Assembly: GCA_965657085.1 (NCBI GenBank)
Contig: CBFHND010000001.1
Location: 186,001-250,000 of the forward strand
Direction: 5' to 3'
DNA from: CBFHND01 sp965657085
GTDB taxonomy: Bacteria; Pseudomonadota; Alphaproteobacteria; Rhodobacterales; Rhodobacteraceae
Length of the DNA: 64,000 nt
Positions 16,830 to 25,855 of the stretch are shown piece by piece. Under the pieces are notes generated by a model that saw nothing but the letters and a program-made list of their open reading frames with translations, made no database searches and was not told the DNA's origin. Position numbers and translations under genes: made by a program. The first letter of the stretch is position 1; every line of letters starts with the position of its first letter.

Positions 16830-18608
16830 CTATTCGCCCAGCGCAATCCCTTCGCGGCGCGGATCGGCGCCGCCTTGCAGGCCATCTCCAATCGCGATGA
16901 CATGCAAGCCCGAATTCAACCCGCGCACCGCGATTTCATATCCGAGGTCGGCCAACGGCTCCGCCAGGTCGGCGGCCGAGGTGCCTTCCTCGACATCGTA
17001 AGTGCCAAAGCGGTTGACCGCATGGGGCAAGGCCACGGCCTGTTGCACGTCCAGCCCCCAATCGAGATGCGCGATGATCGTCTTGGCCACGTAGCCGATG
17101 ATCCGGCTGCCCCCCGGACTGCCAATGGCCAGAACAGGTGAACCGTCTTTCAGCACGATGGTGGGTGCCATCGAAGACCGGGGCCGTTTGCCCGGCTCCA
17201 GCCGGTTGGCAATGGGCACACCGTCGCGGTGTGTGCGAAAGCTGAAATCCGTCAGCTCATTGTTCAACAGGAAACCGCGTACCATCAACCGGCTGCCGAA
17301 TGCGTTTTCGATGGTCGTGGTCATCGACGCCACGTTGCCATAGCTGTCCACGATGGAGACATGCGAGGTCGAGGGCAATTCGATGCTGTCGTCATCTGCC
17401 CAAAGCTGTGCGTGATCCCAGTCTGGCGCGCCGGGCGCCACCTCGGGCAGCGCATCGTCCCCAGCCAGAAGCGCGCCGCGTTTCGCCAGATAGGCCGGAT
17501 CAACCAGCCCCTTGGTCGGCATCGGCACGAAATCGCTGTCGGCCATGTATCGCCCACGGTCGGCAAAGGCGAGCCGCGAGGCGTCGCCGATCAACCGCCA
17601 GCTTTGCGGGTTGTCGTGGCCCAGTGTCGCAAGGTCATAGCCTTCGAGCATGCCGAGGATTTGCCCCACCGTCAGCGCCCCCGACGATGGCGGACCCATG
17701 CCACAGACATCATGCACCCGGTATTGCACACAGACCGGTTCACGCTCACGCACCTGATACAGGCTCAGGTCAACAGTCGACAGGAACCCGTCGCCATTCA
17801 TCGCTTCGTTGGCGGTGTCCACGATGTCCTGTGCGATGTCGCCGGTGTAAAACGCCCAGCGGTCCTGCGCCAGGGTGCGCAGCGTTTGCGCATAGTCAGG
17901 GTTGCGCAGCGTGTCGCCCGCTTGCAGCGGCACGCCACCGGGCAGGAAATAGGACGCGGTGCTGTCAAAGCGGGCCAGCCGGTCCTGATCCTGCGAGACC
18001 AAACCAGCCAGACGGGGCGACACGGCGAAGCCTGCATCGGCGAGATCAATGGCCGGTTGCAGCAACTCGGCCCACGGTCGGTTGCCCCATTTCGCATGGG
18101 CGTTGACCATCAATGCAGGTGTGCCCGGCACACCGACGGACAGACCACCCACCACCGCATCGAAGAATTTCAGCGGTTCGCCGGTGTCGTCCTGAAACCG
18201 TGTTGGCGTGGCCGACAGAGGGGCCGTTTCGCGGCCATCCAGCGTGGTCAATGCGCCGCTTTCCGCATCGTACCACACGAGGAACGCACCACCGCCAAGG
18301 CCCGATGATTGCGGCTCCACCAGACCCAGCATCACCTGCACAGCCACCAGCGCATCCGCCGCCGTGCCGCCCTTGGCCAGAACCTCGGCCCCGGCCTGAA
18401 CCGCGTGGGGGTTGGCCGCTGCAACCATCCAGTTGTCGGACGTGACCGGCGTTCCTGCCGCCCTCGCCGCAAAGGCCGCATCGATCTGCGGTGACATGGC
18501 GGCAAAGCTGCCGCTGGTGGCCGCTTCGGGCTGTACCGTATCGGCGGTCTGTTGTGCCTGAACCGCGGTCGCGGCCAGAAGTGCAAATCCTATCAGTGCC
18601 TTACGCAT
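16830..18608 (-). CDS. ggt: Gamma-glutamyltransferase
   Basis: 592-residue precursor with a signal peptide (MRKALIGFALLAATAVQAQQ). The autoprocessing site is visible as LPSTSHVSIVDSYGNVASMT, where the Thr before Ser-His would become the N-terminal nucleophile of the small subunit (about residue 400). Substrate-loop GSPGGSRIIGYV is present downstream. The periplasmic enzyme cleaves or transfers gamma-glutamyl groups from glutathione and gamma-glutamyl compounds. Being between two D-2-hydroxyacid enzymes suggests one regulated unit, though the chemical link is unclear. Length is normal for the family. Confidence 0.93.
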   Translation of the reverse strand: MRKALIGFALLAATAVQAQQTADTVQPEAATSGSFAAMSPQIDAAFAARAAGTPVTSDNWMVAAANPHAVQAGAEVLAKGGTAADALVAVQVMLGLVEPQSSGLGGGAFLVWYDAESGALTTLDGRETAPLSATPTRFQDDTGEPLKFFDAVVGGLSVGVPGTPALMVNAHAKWGNRPWAELLQPAIDLADAGFAVSPRLAGLVSQDQDRLARFDSTASYFLPGGVPLQAGDTLRNPDYAQTLRTLAQDRWAFYTGDIAQDIVDTANEAMNGDGFLSTVDLSLYQVREREPVCVQYRVHDVCGMGPPSSGALTVGQILGMLEGYDLATLGHDNPQSWRLIGDASRLAFADRGRYMADSDFVPMPTKGLVDPAYLAKRGALLAGDDALPEVAPGAPDWDHAQLWADDDSIELPSTSHVSIVDSYGNVASMTTTIENAFGSRLMVRGFLLNNELTDFSFRTHRDGVPIANRLEPGKRPRSSMAPTIVLKDGSPVLAIGSPGGSRIIGYVAKTIIAHLDWGLDVQQAVALPHAVNRFGTYDVEEGTSAADLAEPLADLGYEIAVRGLNSGLHVIAIGDGLQGGADPRREGIALGE

Positions 18609-18628
18609 AGTGCTCTCCCGGTTTGGGG

Positions 18629-19615
18629 TTACAGCATCGATGGAACCACCTGATCAGGCGGGCGGTGCCCATCGTCGAACGTCTTGATGTTGATGATGAC
18701 CTTTTCGCCCATCTCCAACCGGCTTTCTTCGGTCGCGGAACCCATGTGCGGCAGCAGAACGACATTCTCCAATTCGCGCAGGCGCGGGTTGATGTTGGTG
18801 CCATGCTCATAGACGTCGAGGCCCGCACCGGCGATCTCGCGGGCGCGCAGCATCCGGGTCAGGGCGTTTTCGTCGATGACCTCGCCGCGTGACGTGTTCA
18901 CGATCACCGCGCCCGGTTTCATCAGCTTCAGGCGGCGCGCGTTCATCAGGTGAAAGGTGGACGGCGTCGAGGGGCAATTGACGCTGATCACGTCCATGCG
19001 CGCCACCATCTGATCCAGGCTTTCCCACCACGTGGCTTCCAGGTCCGCCTCGATCTCGGGGCGCAGGCGCCGCCGGTTGTGGTAGTGCACCTGCATGCCA
19101 AAGGCCGCAGCGCGCCGGGCCACCGCCTGTCCGATCCGGCCCATGCCCAGAATGCCCAGACGCCGCCCCGCGATGCGCCCGCCCAGAAAGGCGGTGGGCG
19201 ACCATCCATCCCATTGCCCCGATTGCATCGCCGCCAGCCCCTCGGGCAGGCGGCGGGTGACGGCAAGGATCAGGCCCATGGCCATGTCGGCCGTATCATC
19301 GGTTTGCACGCCGGGGGTGTTGGACACCAGAATGCCGCGCTGACGCGCCGTGGCCACGTCGATGTTGTCCACCCCGGCGCCGTAGTTCGCGATCAGCCGC
19401 AGCCTGTCGCCCGCCTGTCCGATCAGCGCCGCGTCGATCTCATCGGTGATCGTGGGCACAAGGACGTCCGCGGTCTTGAGCGCTTCGGCCAGCTCTTCGC
19501 GGGTCATGGGGATGTCGTCGTCGCGCAGCTTGGTGTCGAAAAGCTCGCTCAGCCGTGTCTCCACCGCTTCGGGCAACCGTCGCGTAACGACAACACTCAG
19601 ACGTTCCTTTGCCAT
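18629..19615 (-). CDS. D-2-hydroxyacid dehydrogenase (glyoxylate/hydroxypyruvate reductase type)
   Basis: 328 residues. The start at 19615 (MAKERLSVVVTRRLP) is chosen over longer frames because the family begins here. NAD(P)-binding Rossmann motif GRRLGILGMGRIGQAVARRA is near 150; the active-site Arg/Glu/His trio fits VNCPSTPSTFHLMNARRL, NTSRGEVIDE and LLPHMGSATEESR (His near 290). It reduces glyoxylate, hydroxypyruvate or another 2-oxoacid. First gene of the operon with ggt, which starts 20 bp downstream. Confidence 0.9.
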   Translation of the reverse strand: MAKERLSVVVTRRLPEAVETRLSELFDTKLRDDDIPMTREELAEALKTADVLVPTITDEIDAALIGQAGDRLRLIANYGAGVDNIDVATARQRGILVSNTPGVQTDDTADMAMGLILAVTRRLPEGLAAMQSGQWDGWSPTAFLGGRIAGRRLGILGMGRIGQAVARRAAAFGMQVHYHNRRRLRPEIEADLEATWWESLDQMVARMDVISVNCPSTPSTFHLMNARRLKLMKPGAVIVNTSRGEVIDENALTRMLRAREIAGAGLDVYEHGTNINPRLRELENVVLLPHMGSATEESRLEMGEKVIINIKTFDDGHRPPDQVVPSML

Positions 19616-19714
19616 AAGGCCCCCTCCCGGTCTTGGCGCGCTGATGGGCGCTGCGCTATGGTGGCCGATGAGAGCGGAAGGCACAAGAACCTCCGCCCGA
19701 ATAAGAGGCGAACG

Positions 19715-20224
19715 ATGAAACGGTTCAGGAAATTGAGCGCATTGTTGCGGCTTGTCGTGCTGGTGGTCACCATCGGTGCGCCGGTCGGTGCGCGCGATAC
19801 GGGGCCGGTGACCAACCTGCCCTTGCCACGGTTCGTGTCGCTGAAGGCGGCCGAAGGCAACGTGCGGCGCGGGCCGTCCCTGACCCACCGGATCGACTGG
19901 GTGTTCAAGCGCCGCGACATGCCGCTGCGCATCACCGCGGAACATGGCCATTGGCGCCGGGTGGAAGACCGCGATGGATTGGGCGGCTGGGTTCATTATT
20001 CGCTGTTGTCCGGCACCCGCACCGTGATTGTCGAACAGGACATGCTGACCCTGCATGCGCGCCCTGATCCCACCGCCCCTGCTGCCGCGGCGCTCGAGGC
20101 CGGTGTGATCGCAAGGCTGGGCAAATGCGGCCCGGAATGGTGCCGCGTCAGCTCCGGCGGCTATCGCGGCTGGGCCCCAAAATCACGCCTTTGGGGCGTT
20201 GAGGCGGGTGAAATCAGGGACTAG
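19715..20224 (+). CDS. Exported bacterial SH3-like domain protein
   Basis: 169 residues starting with a basic, hydrophobic N-terminal export signal (MKRFRKLSALLRLVVLVVTI, cleavage near VGA-RD). Two SH3-like repeats: about 40-100 (LKAAEGNVRRGPSL; GWVHYSLLSG) and about 105-165 (LTLHARPDPT; GYRGWAPKSRLWG), each ending in the GW(V/A) motif typical of the family. Such proteins are periplasmic and bind peptidoglycan or partner proteins; role unknown. Divergent from the 2-hydroxyacid dehydrogenase gene, with 99 bp between. Confidence 0.85.
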   Translation: MKRFRKLSALLRLVVLVVTIGAPVGARDTGPVTNLPLPRFVSLKAAEGNVRRGPSLTHRIDWVFKRRDMPLRITAEHGHWRRVEDRDGLGGWVHYSLLSGTRTVIVEQDMLTLHARPDPTAPAAAALEAGVIARLGKCGPEWCRVSSGGYRGWAPKSRLWGVEAGEIRD

Positions 20225-20311
20225 ATATCCGTCGCCGCCCGCTGACCCGTTGGCAACAAAGAGCTAATGGCCCGGGTAAGACATAGCTTTCACAAGAGAT
20301 GCGCACTGCCG

Positions 20312-21967
20312 CTAGGCAAGGCGGCTCTTTAACAGATCGCCTGATTTCAGGAGGATTGGATGCCCTACCATCGAGAAAGCAGTGTTGATTTGCTTGAGTG
20401 CGCGCAAAGTTTCCTGGTGGATGTTGCTGGTCTCAATACTTTCAGCAAGCCCTTCGCGCAGGCGGCCGATATGGCTGCGCTGCAGCTTCTGCTCGACCTT
20501 GCGCACCTTTTCCTTGGCGGCGACCAATTCGCGCGCTTCGGCAGGGTTTTGGTTTAGCATCACATTCAAAGCAAGCTGCACATTGCCCTGAACACGGGCC
20601 GTAAAATCCCTGATTTCCTCGCGACCCCTGGGTGAAAATTTCAGTTTTTGTTGGTCAAGACGTTTGGCAAGATCGAGCATGATCCTTGCAATTGCATCGG
20701 ACGCGGCGTCGAGGTTGGAGGAAATCAAGGCAAGCTCCATTGAGCGTCGGCTCAAATCTTCATTCATTCCCTTTTGCCCAAGGCGGGCAAGATAGAGTTT
20801 GATGTCCAGGTGGGTTTTCTTGATGGCCTTGTCCTGATCCACGATCATGCTGGCGGTGGTTGCGTTCCATTGGTCATAGAGCGGTTCGACCGCGATCAAC
20901 AGCCGTTCGATATTTTGACCCATGGCAAGCAATTCACGCGCTGCACTGTCAATTGCGCGTTGGGGCCTATCCAAAAGGGCGGAGTCCAGTGCACTGATGG
21001 TTTGCAGCGCAGCATTTGAGGCAGGTTTTTCGGCCATGACATACGACAGCCCAGATGTGATCGGACCCACCAACGGAAGCGCCAAAACAGCCAGTGCCAC
21101 ATTGAAGGCGAGGTGCAGGTTGATGGCTTGCCGCGCGTGCGTGGCACCAAGTTGGGTCAAGACATCCGGCAACGCCGTGATCAGTACCAGAGTCAGTGCA
21201 GCCCCACCGCCTCGCAGGATCAGGTTTGCCATGACCATTCTGCGTGACGAAAGCGGTGCGGAATAGGTCAGAACAAATGCAATGAAGCCCCCGCCCAGAT
21301 TGGCCCCCAGAACCATCGCGGCGGCGGCGGCGACCGGCAGGATCGACTGTCCGGCCAAGGTGACGAACAGCAATACTGCCGCGACGCTGGAGTGCACGCC
21401 CCAAGCGAAGACGGCCCCGATGATGAAAGCGGTCAACAGATCGCGACCCAGATAGGCCATAACGACCTGTGTGCCGGGGTTTGAAATCATGGGTTCTGTT
21501 GCGCTACGGATCATGTCAAGCGATACGAAAATCAGGGCAAGCCCGATCATGATGCGACCAATCTGACGTGTGTTGCTGCCTTCGCCGCGCAGAAAGATCG
21601 TGATCCCGATGACCAGCAGTAATGGGATCAGAAGCGGTTGGCGCACCATCAACAGCTGCGTCACCACAGCAGATCCGACATCAGCCCCCAGCAAGATTGC
21701 CAGCCCCGTCGCGGTCGCTAGCCCGCCCTTTGAAACGAAGTTGGACACCAAAACTGCGACCGCAGTGGAACTTTGCAACAGGACGGCCGCCCCCATGCCC
21801 GTCCCCGCCGCAAGTAGACGGTTCTTGGCCGAATGACGCAGCCAGAAACCCATGGGCGCTGCAAACCCGCGTTCAACACCGGTGCGCACCAAACGGACGG
21901 CCCAAATCAACAAAGCCGCAGCGCCTGCGATATGGATAAGGATTTGGATGGCGTGCGGTTCACTCAC
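20312..21967 (-). CDS. Na/Pi cotransporter family protein with C-terminal PhoU-like domain
   Basis: 551 residues. The membrane half (about 1-320) holds the two inverted NaPi-II repeats: the first has GAAVLLQSSTAVAVLVSNFV, with the conserved Gln-Ser-Ser; the second has WGVHSSVAAVLLFVTLAG and MVLGANLGGGFIAF. The rest (about 330-545) is helical and PhoU-like. Family knowledge: bacterial members of this architecture (E. coli YjbB) export phosphate. It is the last gene of the DeoR-controlled operon, 28 bp after the phosphodiesterase. Export of surplus phosphate released from the imported ester is the simplest inference; Na-coupled uptake is the alternative. Confidence 0.87.
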   Translation of the reverse strand: MSEPHAIQILIHIAGAAALLIWAVRLVRTGVERGFAAPMGFWLRHSAKNRLLAAGTGMGAAVLLQSSTAVAVLVSNFVSKGGLATATGLAILLGADVGSAVVTQLLMVRQPLLIPLLLVIGITIFLRGEGSNTRQIGRIMIGLALIFVSLDMIRSATEPMISNPGTQVVMAYLGRDLLTAFIIGAVFAWGVHSSVAAVLLFVTLAGQSILPVAAAAAMVLGANLGGGFIAFVLTYSAPLSSRRMVMANLILRGGGAALTLVLITALPDVLTQLGATHARQAINLHLAFNVALAVLALPLVGPITSGLSYVMAEKPASNAALQTISALDSALLDRPQRAIDSAARELLAMGQNIERLLIAVEPLYDQWNATTASMIVDQDKAIKKTHLDIKLYLARLGQKGMNEDLSRRSMELALISSNLDAASDAIARIMLDLAKRLDQQKLKFSPRGREEIRDFTARVQGNVQLALNVMLNQNPAEARELVAAKEKVRKVEQKLQRSHIGRLREGLAESIETSNIHQETLRALKQINTAFSMVGHPILLKSGDLLKSRLA

Positions 21968-21995
21968 CGGCCTTGCTTTCTGTCAGGTACCACGA

Positions 21996-22787
21996 TCAAA
22001 ACGGGAAAGGACCCGGTCCGGCGACCGGACCAATCCGGATCGACTGAAAACCGCCATCCCATCGATGCAAGAGGCAGCCGTCTTCCTGGGTGTGAAATCC
22101 AATCGGCGCGTCTGTGCGACGGTCATAGGCGAATGTGCTGCAGGGCGACGGCGCTGAAAGCGCGATATGACCCGCAATATCGGTCACCATCATGCAGTGG
22201 ACGTGGCCGCAGACCATGCGCAATATACCTTTGTAATCGGCAATGATGTCGCGCAGCGCATCGCGGTTGGTCAGCCCGATCTCATCCATGAAGCGGATAC
22301 CAGACGCAAACGGTGGGTGGTGCAACGCCAGAAGCACTGGCGCGCCTCCCGCGTGCGACAGGGCGGATTTCAGGAAGGATAGGCTGTCTGAGGACAGCGC
22401 GCCCGCTCCTTGCCCTGCGACCAAGGTATCCAATCCGATCAAAAGGATGTCGGCGACACGTTGGCTCCAGTCCAAGGGTCCGTTTGCGGGAAGATTTTTG
22501 GCAAAGGCGGCCCGCATCGGTCCACGCGCGTCATGGTTTCCAGCAATCACATAAGTTGGAAGTCCCAAGGGCGCGACGAGCGATTTGAAGCGGTCATAGC
22601 TTGCAGCCGTACCATCATCGCTCAGGTCGCCCGTGACCAAAAGCGCATCAATCGACCCGATATTTTCCCGAATGCCACTGATCCGTTCAACCAATCGCGC
22701 CAGAGCGTCAGCAGTGTCGAGCCGTCCCGATACGAGTGCGCCTTCGGGCACGATATGTGTATCGGAAATTTGCAGGATCGCCGTCAT
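21996..22787 (-). CDS. Class III cyclic-nucleotide/glycerophosphodiester phosphodiesterase-like metallophosphoesterase
   Basis: 263 residues with the complete binuclear metal site: ISDTHIV (8-14), VTGDLSDDG (51-59), AGNHDARG (82-89), LLALHHPP (about 150-157) and CGHVHCM (about 193-199). The arrangement matches the CpdA/GpdQ family. No signal peptide, so it acts after uptake. It overlaps the upstream permease by 4 bp (ATGA). With a Ugp-type importer, hydrolysis of imported glycerophosphodiesters to an alcohol and a phosphomonoester is the best guess; cAMP hydrolysis is less likely in this operon. Confidence 0.83.
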   Translation of the reverse strand: MTAILQISDTHIVPEGALVSGRLDTADALARLVERISGIRENIGSIDALLVTGDLSDDGTAASYDRFKSLVAPLGLPTYVIAGNHDARGPMRAAFAKNLPANGPLDWSQRVADILLIGLDTLVAGQGAGALSSDSLSFLKSALSHAGGAPVLLALHHPPFASGIRFMDEIGLTNRDALRDIIADYKGILRMVCGHVHCMMVTDIAGHIALSAPSPCSTFAYDRRTDAPIGFHTQEDGCLLHRWDGGFQSIRIGPVAGPGPFPF

Positions 22788-23593
22788 TTGATCCCTGCGC
22801 GCAGGAAAGCTTGAACGAATTGACGCTGGAAGATGAGAAAAGCAATCAGCAAGGGCGCGACCGACATGATGGTCGCGGCCGAGATGATGCTGATGTCAAC
22901 GCCGTTTTCTGGTGCACCAAAGATCGACAGGCCGACGGTCAAAGGCCGCGTATCAGGCGAATTGGTGACAATCAGCGGCCACAGGAAGTTGTTCCAATGG
23001 GTCGAGACTGAAACCAGCGCGTAAGCCAAATAGGTCGGTTTCGCGAGCGGCACATAGACCCGCCACAGGATCCCCAGAAGACCGCAACCCTCGATCCGCG
23101 CCGCCTCGTGCAGTTCAATCGGGACGCCCTTGAAAGCTTGCCGCATCAGAAATATCCCGAAGGCAGAGGCCATGTAGGGCATGCCCACGCCAAGGATCGT
23201 ATCGAACAGCCCAAGCCGCGATACCATGACGTAGTTCTCGACAATGAGGACTTCGGGCAGGATGAAAAGCTGCATCAGTATGAGAATAAAAACGAAATCC
23301 TTGCCGCGGAAGGTCAGTTGCGCAAAGGCGAAACCCGCCAGTGTGGTCAGCAAGAACTGACCGATCAGGATGACCGTAACCAGCATAAAGGTATTGAGGA
23401 AGTACTTGAGCCATGGTGCCCCGGCCCAGGCCACGCGGAAATTCTCGAAGGTCCAGGGCGAGAAAAGGTTCAGGTTGACGGCATCAGATGTTGAATGGGT
23501 GGCGGCCCAGAAGGCGAAAAGCAAGGGCGCAATCCAGATGATGGCAAGCAAGATCGCCCCAAAACTGTCCATGAAGTCGGTGAAGCGCTTCAT
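22784..23593 (-). CDS. UgpE/MalG-type ABC transporter permease
   Basis: 269-residue inner-membrane permease with about six transmembrane segments. The EAA loop, which contacts the ATPase, is at about 180-200 (ELHEAARIEGCGLLGILWRV). It overlaps both neighbours by ATGA junctions, pairing with the permease at 23590. Class: carbohydrate uptake 1 (binding-protein-dependent, UgpE/MalG). Substrate probably a glycerol-phosphate-like compound because of the phosphodiesterase and phosphatase in the cluster. Confidence 0.9.
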   Translation of the reverse strand: MKRFTDFMDSFGAILLAIIWIAPLLFAFWAATHSTSDAVNLNLFSPWTFENFRVAWAGAPWLKYFLNTFMLVTVILIGQFLLTTLAGFAFAQLTFRGKDFVFILILMQLFILPEVLIVENYVMVSRLGLFDTILGVGMPYMASAFGIFLMRQAFKGVPIELHEAARIEGCGLLGILWRVYVPLAKPTYLAYALVSVSTHWNNFLWPLIVTNSPDTRPLTVGLSIFGAPENGVDISIISAATIMSVAPLLIAFLIFQRQFVQAFLRAGIK

Positions 23594-24483
23594 TGGTAGT
23601 GCGTCCTTTTATCAAGGTAGCTGAACTTGATGGCCGCGACGATGGCCAGCACCACAATCACCATGACTGTCATTGCCGCTGCACTCGGCGCATCGAAGAA
23701 GGCAAACGCCATTTCCCAAATGTAATAGAGCAGCAGTTTGGAGGCGTCCGATGGCCCACCCTTCGTAAGAATGAACAGGTGATCGATCAGCTTGACCGAA
23801 TTGATCAGCGCATTGACTGCGATGAACAATGTGGTGGGCATCAAAAGCGGCAGGACGATACGACGGGTATAGGTCCAGCGGCTGGCGCCTTCGATATCAG
23901 CGGCTTCTTTCATCTCCTCTGGGATCGTTTGCAACGCAGCGAGGTAGAAGATCATGAAAAACCCTGCCTCTTTCCATATGGTCACGATAATGATCGCCCA
24001 GAGTGCGGTTTCAGGCTGGCCCAGCCAATTGACAGAAGGCAGCCCGAAGACGCTCCCGATTTGGTCAAGTACCCCCAATCCTGGGGTGTAGAAGAAGAGC
24101 CACAGGTTGGCCGCCGCGATCATGGGCAGGACCGTTGGTGTGAAATAAGCGGTCCTCACAAAGCCACGCGCGCGAATTTTTCCGTTCGCCCATAGCGCCA
24201 TTGCAAGTGCAATGCCCATTGAGACCGGGATCGTGACGCCCGCGTAAATAAGGTTGTTTTTTACCACCAACCAGAAGGTGGGATCGGCAAAGAGATCCGA
24301 ATAATTTTCAAGTCCGACATATTCGACGGGTTTACGTCGCGTGCCGCGCGAAAACAGGCTGGTCCAGAGCGTTGCAATGCTTGGATAGAAGGCAAAAGCA
24401 GAGAGGAGCACCAGCGCCGGTGACAAAAGAAGCCAACCATATATGGCCTGCCTGCGGCGTTCGAGATTGGCATGGGCGGACAT
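23590..24483 (-). CDS. UgpA/MalF-type ABC transporter permease
   Basis: 297 residues from ATG 24483, preferred over a longer frame to 24525 because the basic cytoplasmic N-terminus (MSAHANLERRRQAIYGWLLL) matches the family. About six membrane segments, EAA loop EMKEAADIEGASRWTYTRRI at about 205-225. Works with the UgpE-type permease. Distance to the upstream binding-protein gene is 63 bp, a normal place for a transcript-stability element, though I see no strong hairpin there. Confidence 0.9.
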   Translation of the reverse strand: MSAHANLERRRQAIYGWLLLSPALVLLSAFAFYPSIATLWTSLFSRGTRRKPVEYVGLENYSDLFADPTFWLVVKNNLIYAGVTIPVSMGIALAMALWANGKIRARGFVRTAYFTPTVLPMIAAANLWLFFYTPGLGVLDQIGSVFGLPSVNWLGQPETALWAIIIVTIWKEAGFFMIFYLAALQTIPEEMKEAADIEGASRWTYTRRIVLPLLMPTTLFIAVNALINSVKLIDHLFILTKGGPSDASKLLLYYIWEMAFAFFDAPSAAAMTVMVIVVLAIVAAIKFSYLDKRTHYQ

Positions 24484-24546
24484 GGTGCGTCTCCGGTTGC
24501 TGAAAGCAGTCAGGCCGATGCGCATCGCACCGGCCTGGCCAAGAAG

Positions 24547-25809
24547 TTATTGGTAGTCCTTGAGCAAGCGTTCAGCCGCAGCCTGTGCTTCGGCCAGGGC
24601 TTCTGCCGGCTCTTTTGCGCCGGTCAACGCAGATTGGATCGCGTTATTAAGACCGTCGCGAACACGGGCTGTCTCAAAGGTAGAGAACTCGGCCACGGCA
24701 TTTTCCAGCTGATTGCGTGCCACAAGAGCGGGTGGGAACTCTGCCACATAGGCTTTAAGCGCATCGGTCTCATACGCGGCAGGCGACACGCCCATGTAAC
24801 CTGTTCCAATTGACCAGGCTGCCGCCTGTTCGGGGGAGGTCATGAACTGCATCAGCTTCAGCCCTGCGGCGCGTTCTTCGTCAGTCGTGTCCTTGAACAG
24901 ATAAAAGTTGCCGCCACCTGTTGGAGATCCAAGGCGGACATTGCCCGGAAGCTCGGCCACGCCAAAATCAAAGCTGGCATTGTTCTTGACGGCCGTCAGG
25001 TTGCCCGTGGAATGCCACATCATCGCCGTTTGACCTTCAAGGAAAGCCTGACGCAATGTGCCCCATTCTATGGTCCCGCTTGGCATGATGCCATGCTCAC
25101 CTGACAGGGACTTCCAGAATTCCAACGTTTCAATGACAGTTTCATCATCGAAATACGTGGTCAGGCCGTCGTTTGACATCACCTCTTTGCCATTCTGGAT
25201 CGCAAGCGCCTGGAACATCCAATACGGGTAACCCGTAGATGGGATCATCAGCCCATAGGTGTCGTCATTGGTCAGGGCCTGGCCCATTTCGATCATTTCA
25301 TCCCACGTTGTCGGCGGGGCTTCAGGATCAAGACCCGCTGCGCGGAACAGATCTTTGTTGTAGTAGGCCACAATCGTGGACCTCTGAAACGGGATTCCCC
25401 AGGTCTGCCCCTCGATCTTTCCATTCGCCATCAACGCCGGATAAAAGCTGTCGAGCCAAGCCATGTCAGTATCGGAAGTCGCAACTTCTTCAAACGGTAG
25501 GATCAGATCCTGTTCGATCAGGTCGTAGGCGTCGATTGAGAACATCACCGCAAGCTGCGCAGCTTCGCCGGATGCAATCGCGGACAGGGCACGTACACGT
25601 GTGTCGTCGTAGTTGCCCGAATAAATCGCGTTCACTTTGATGTCGGGGTTGGCGGCTTCAAAATCGGCAACGATTCCGTCAACCACTTCGGTCAACGCCC
25701 CACCAACGGCGATGGGATAATACATTGTCAGTTCTGTTTCCGCTGCTAGCGGCAAGGCAAGGCCGACGGCTGTGACCAGCCCTAACCCGGTTGTCGAAAA
25801 TAGTTTCAT
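24547..25809 (-). CDS. UgpB-type ABC transporter substrate-binding protein
   Basis: 420 residues starting at 25809 with a signal peptide (MKLFSTTGLGLVTAVGLALP, cleavage near LAA-ET). Mature protein has the solute-binding family 1 layout: ELTMYYPIAVGGALTEVVDG at the N-terminus, FEAANPDIKVNAIYSGNYDD, GIPFQRSTIVAYYNKDLFRA and a late PTGGGNFYLFKDT. The UgpB-like profile suggests a polar, possibly phosphorylated ligand; a plain sugar cannot be excluded. Periplasmic partner of the two permeases and the UgpC-type ATPase. Confidence 0.88.
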   Translation of the reverse strand: MKLFSTTGLGLVTAVGLALPLAAETELTMYYPIAVGGALTEVVDGIVADFEAANPDIKVNAIYSGNYDDTRVRALSAIASGEAAQLAVMFSIDAYDLIEQDLILPFEEVATSDTDMAWLDSFYPALMANGKIEGQTWGIPFQRSTIVAYYNKDLFRAAGLDPEAPPTTWDEMIEMGQALTNDDTYGLMIPSTGYPYWMFQALAIQNGKEVMSNDGLTTYFDDETVIETLEFWKSLSGEHGIMPSGTIEWGTLRQAFLEGQTAMMWHSTGNLTAVKNNASFDFGVAELPGNVRLGSPTGGGNFYLFKDTTDEERAAGLKLMQFMTSPEQAAAWSIGTGYMGVSPAAYETDALKAYVAEFPPALVARNQLENAVAEFSTFETARVRDGLNNAIQSALTGAKEPAEALAEAQAAAERLLKDYQ

Positions 25810-25855
25810 GGTCTTCTCCCTTGGTTTCAGTCCTTGTTTTGCAGCAGGGCCGATT

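Noticed and set aside
15330..17141. Plus-strand frame of 603 codons
   Set aside because: Lies opposite the D-2-hydroxyacid oxidase and gamma-glutamyltransferase, both with full catalytic motifs; no family resemblance of its own.
20225..20311. Possible second att site matching the tRNA-Gln 3' end
   Set aside because: I looked for TTCGAATCCTACC-like sequence or its complement at the far end of the island and found none.
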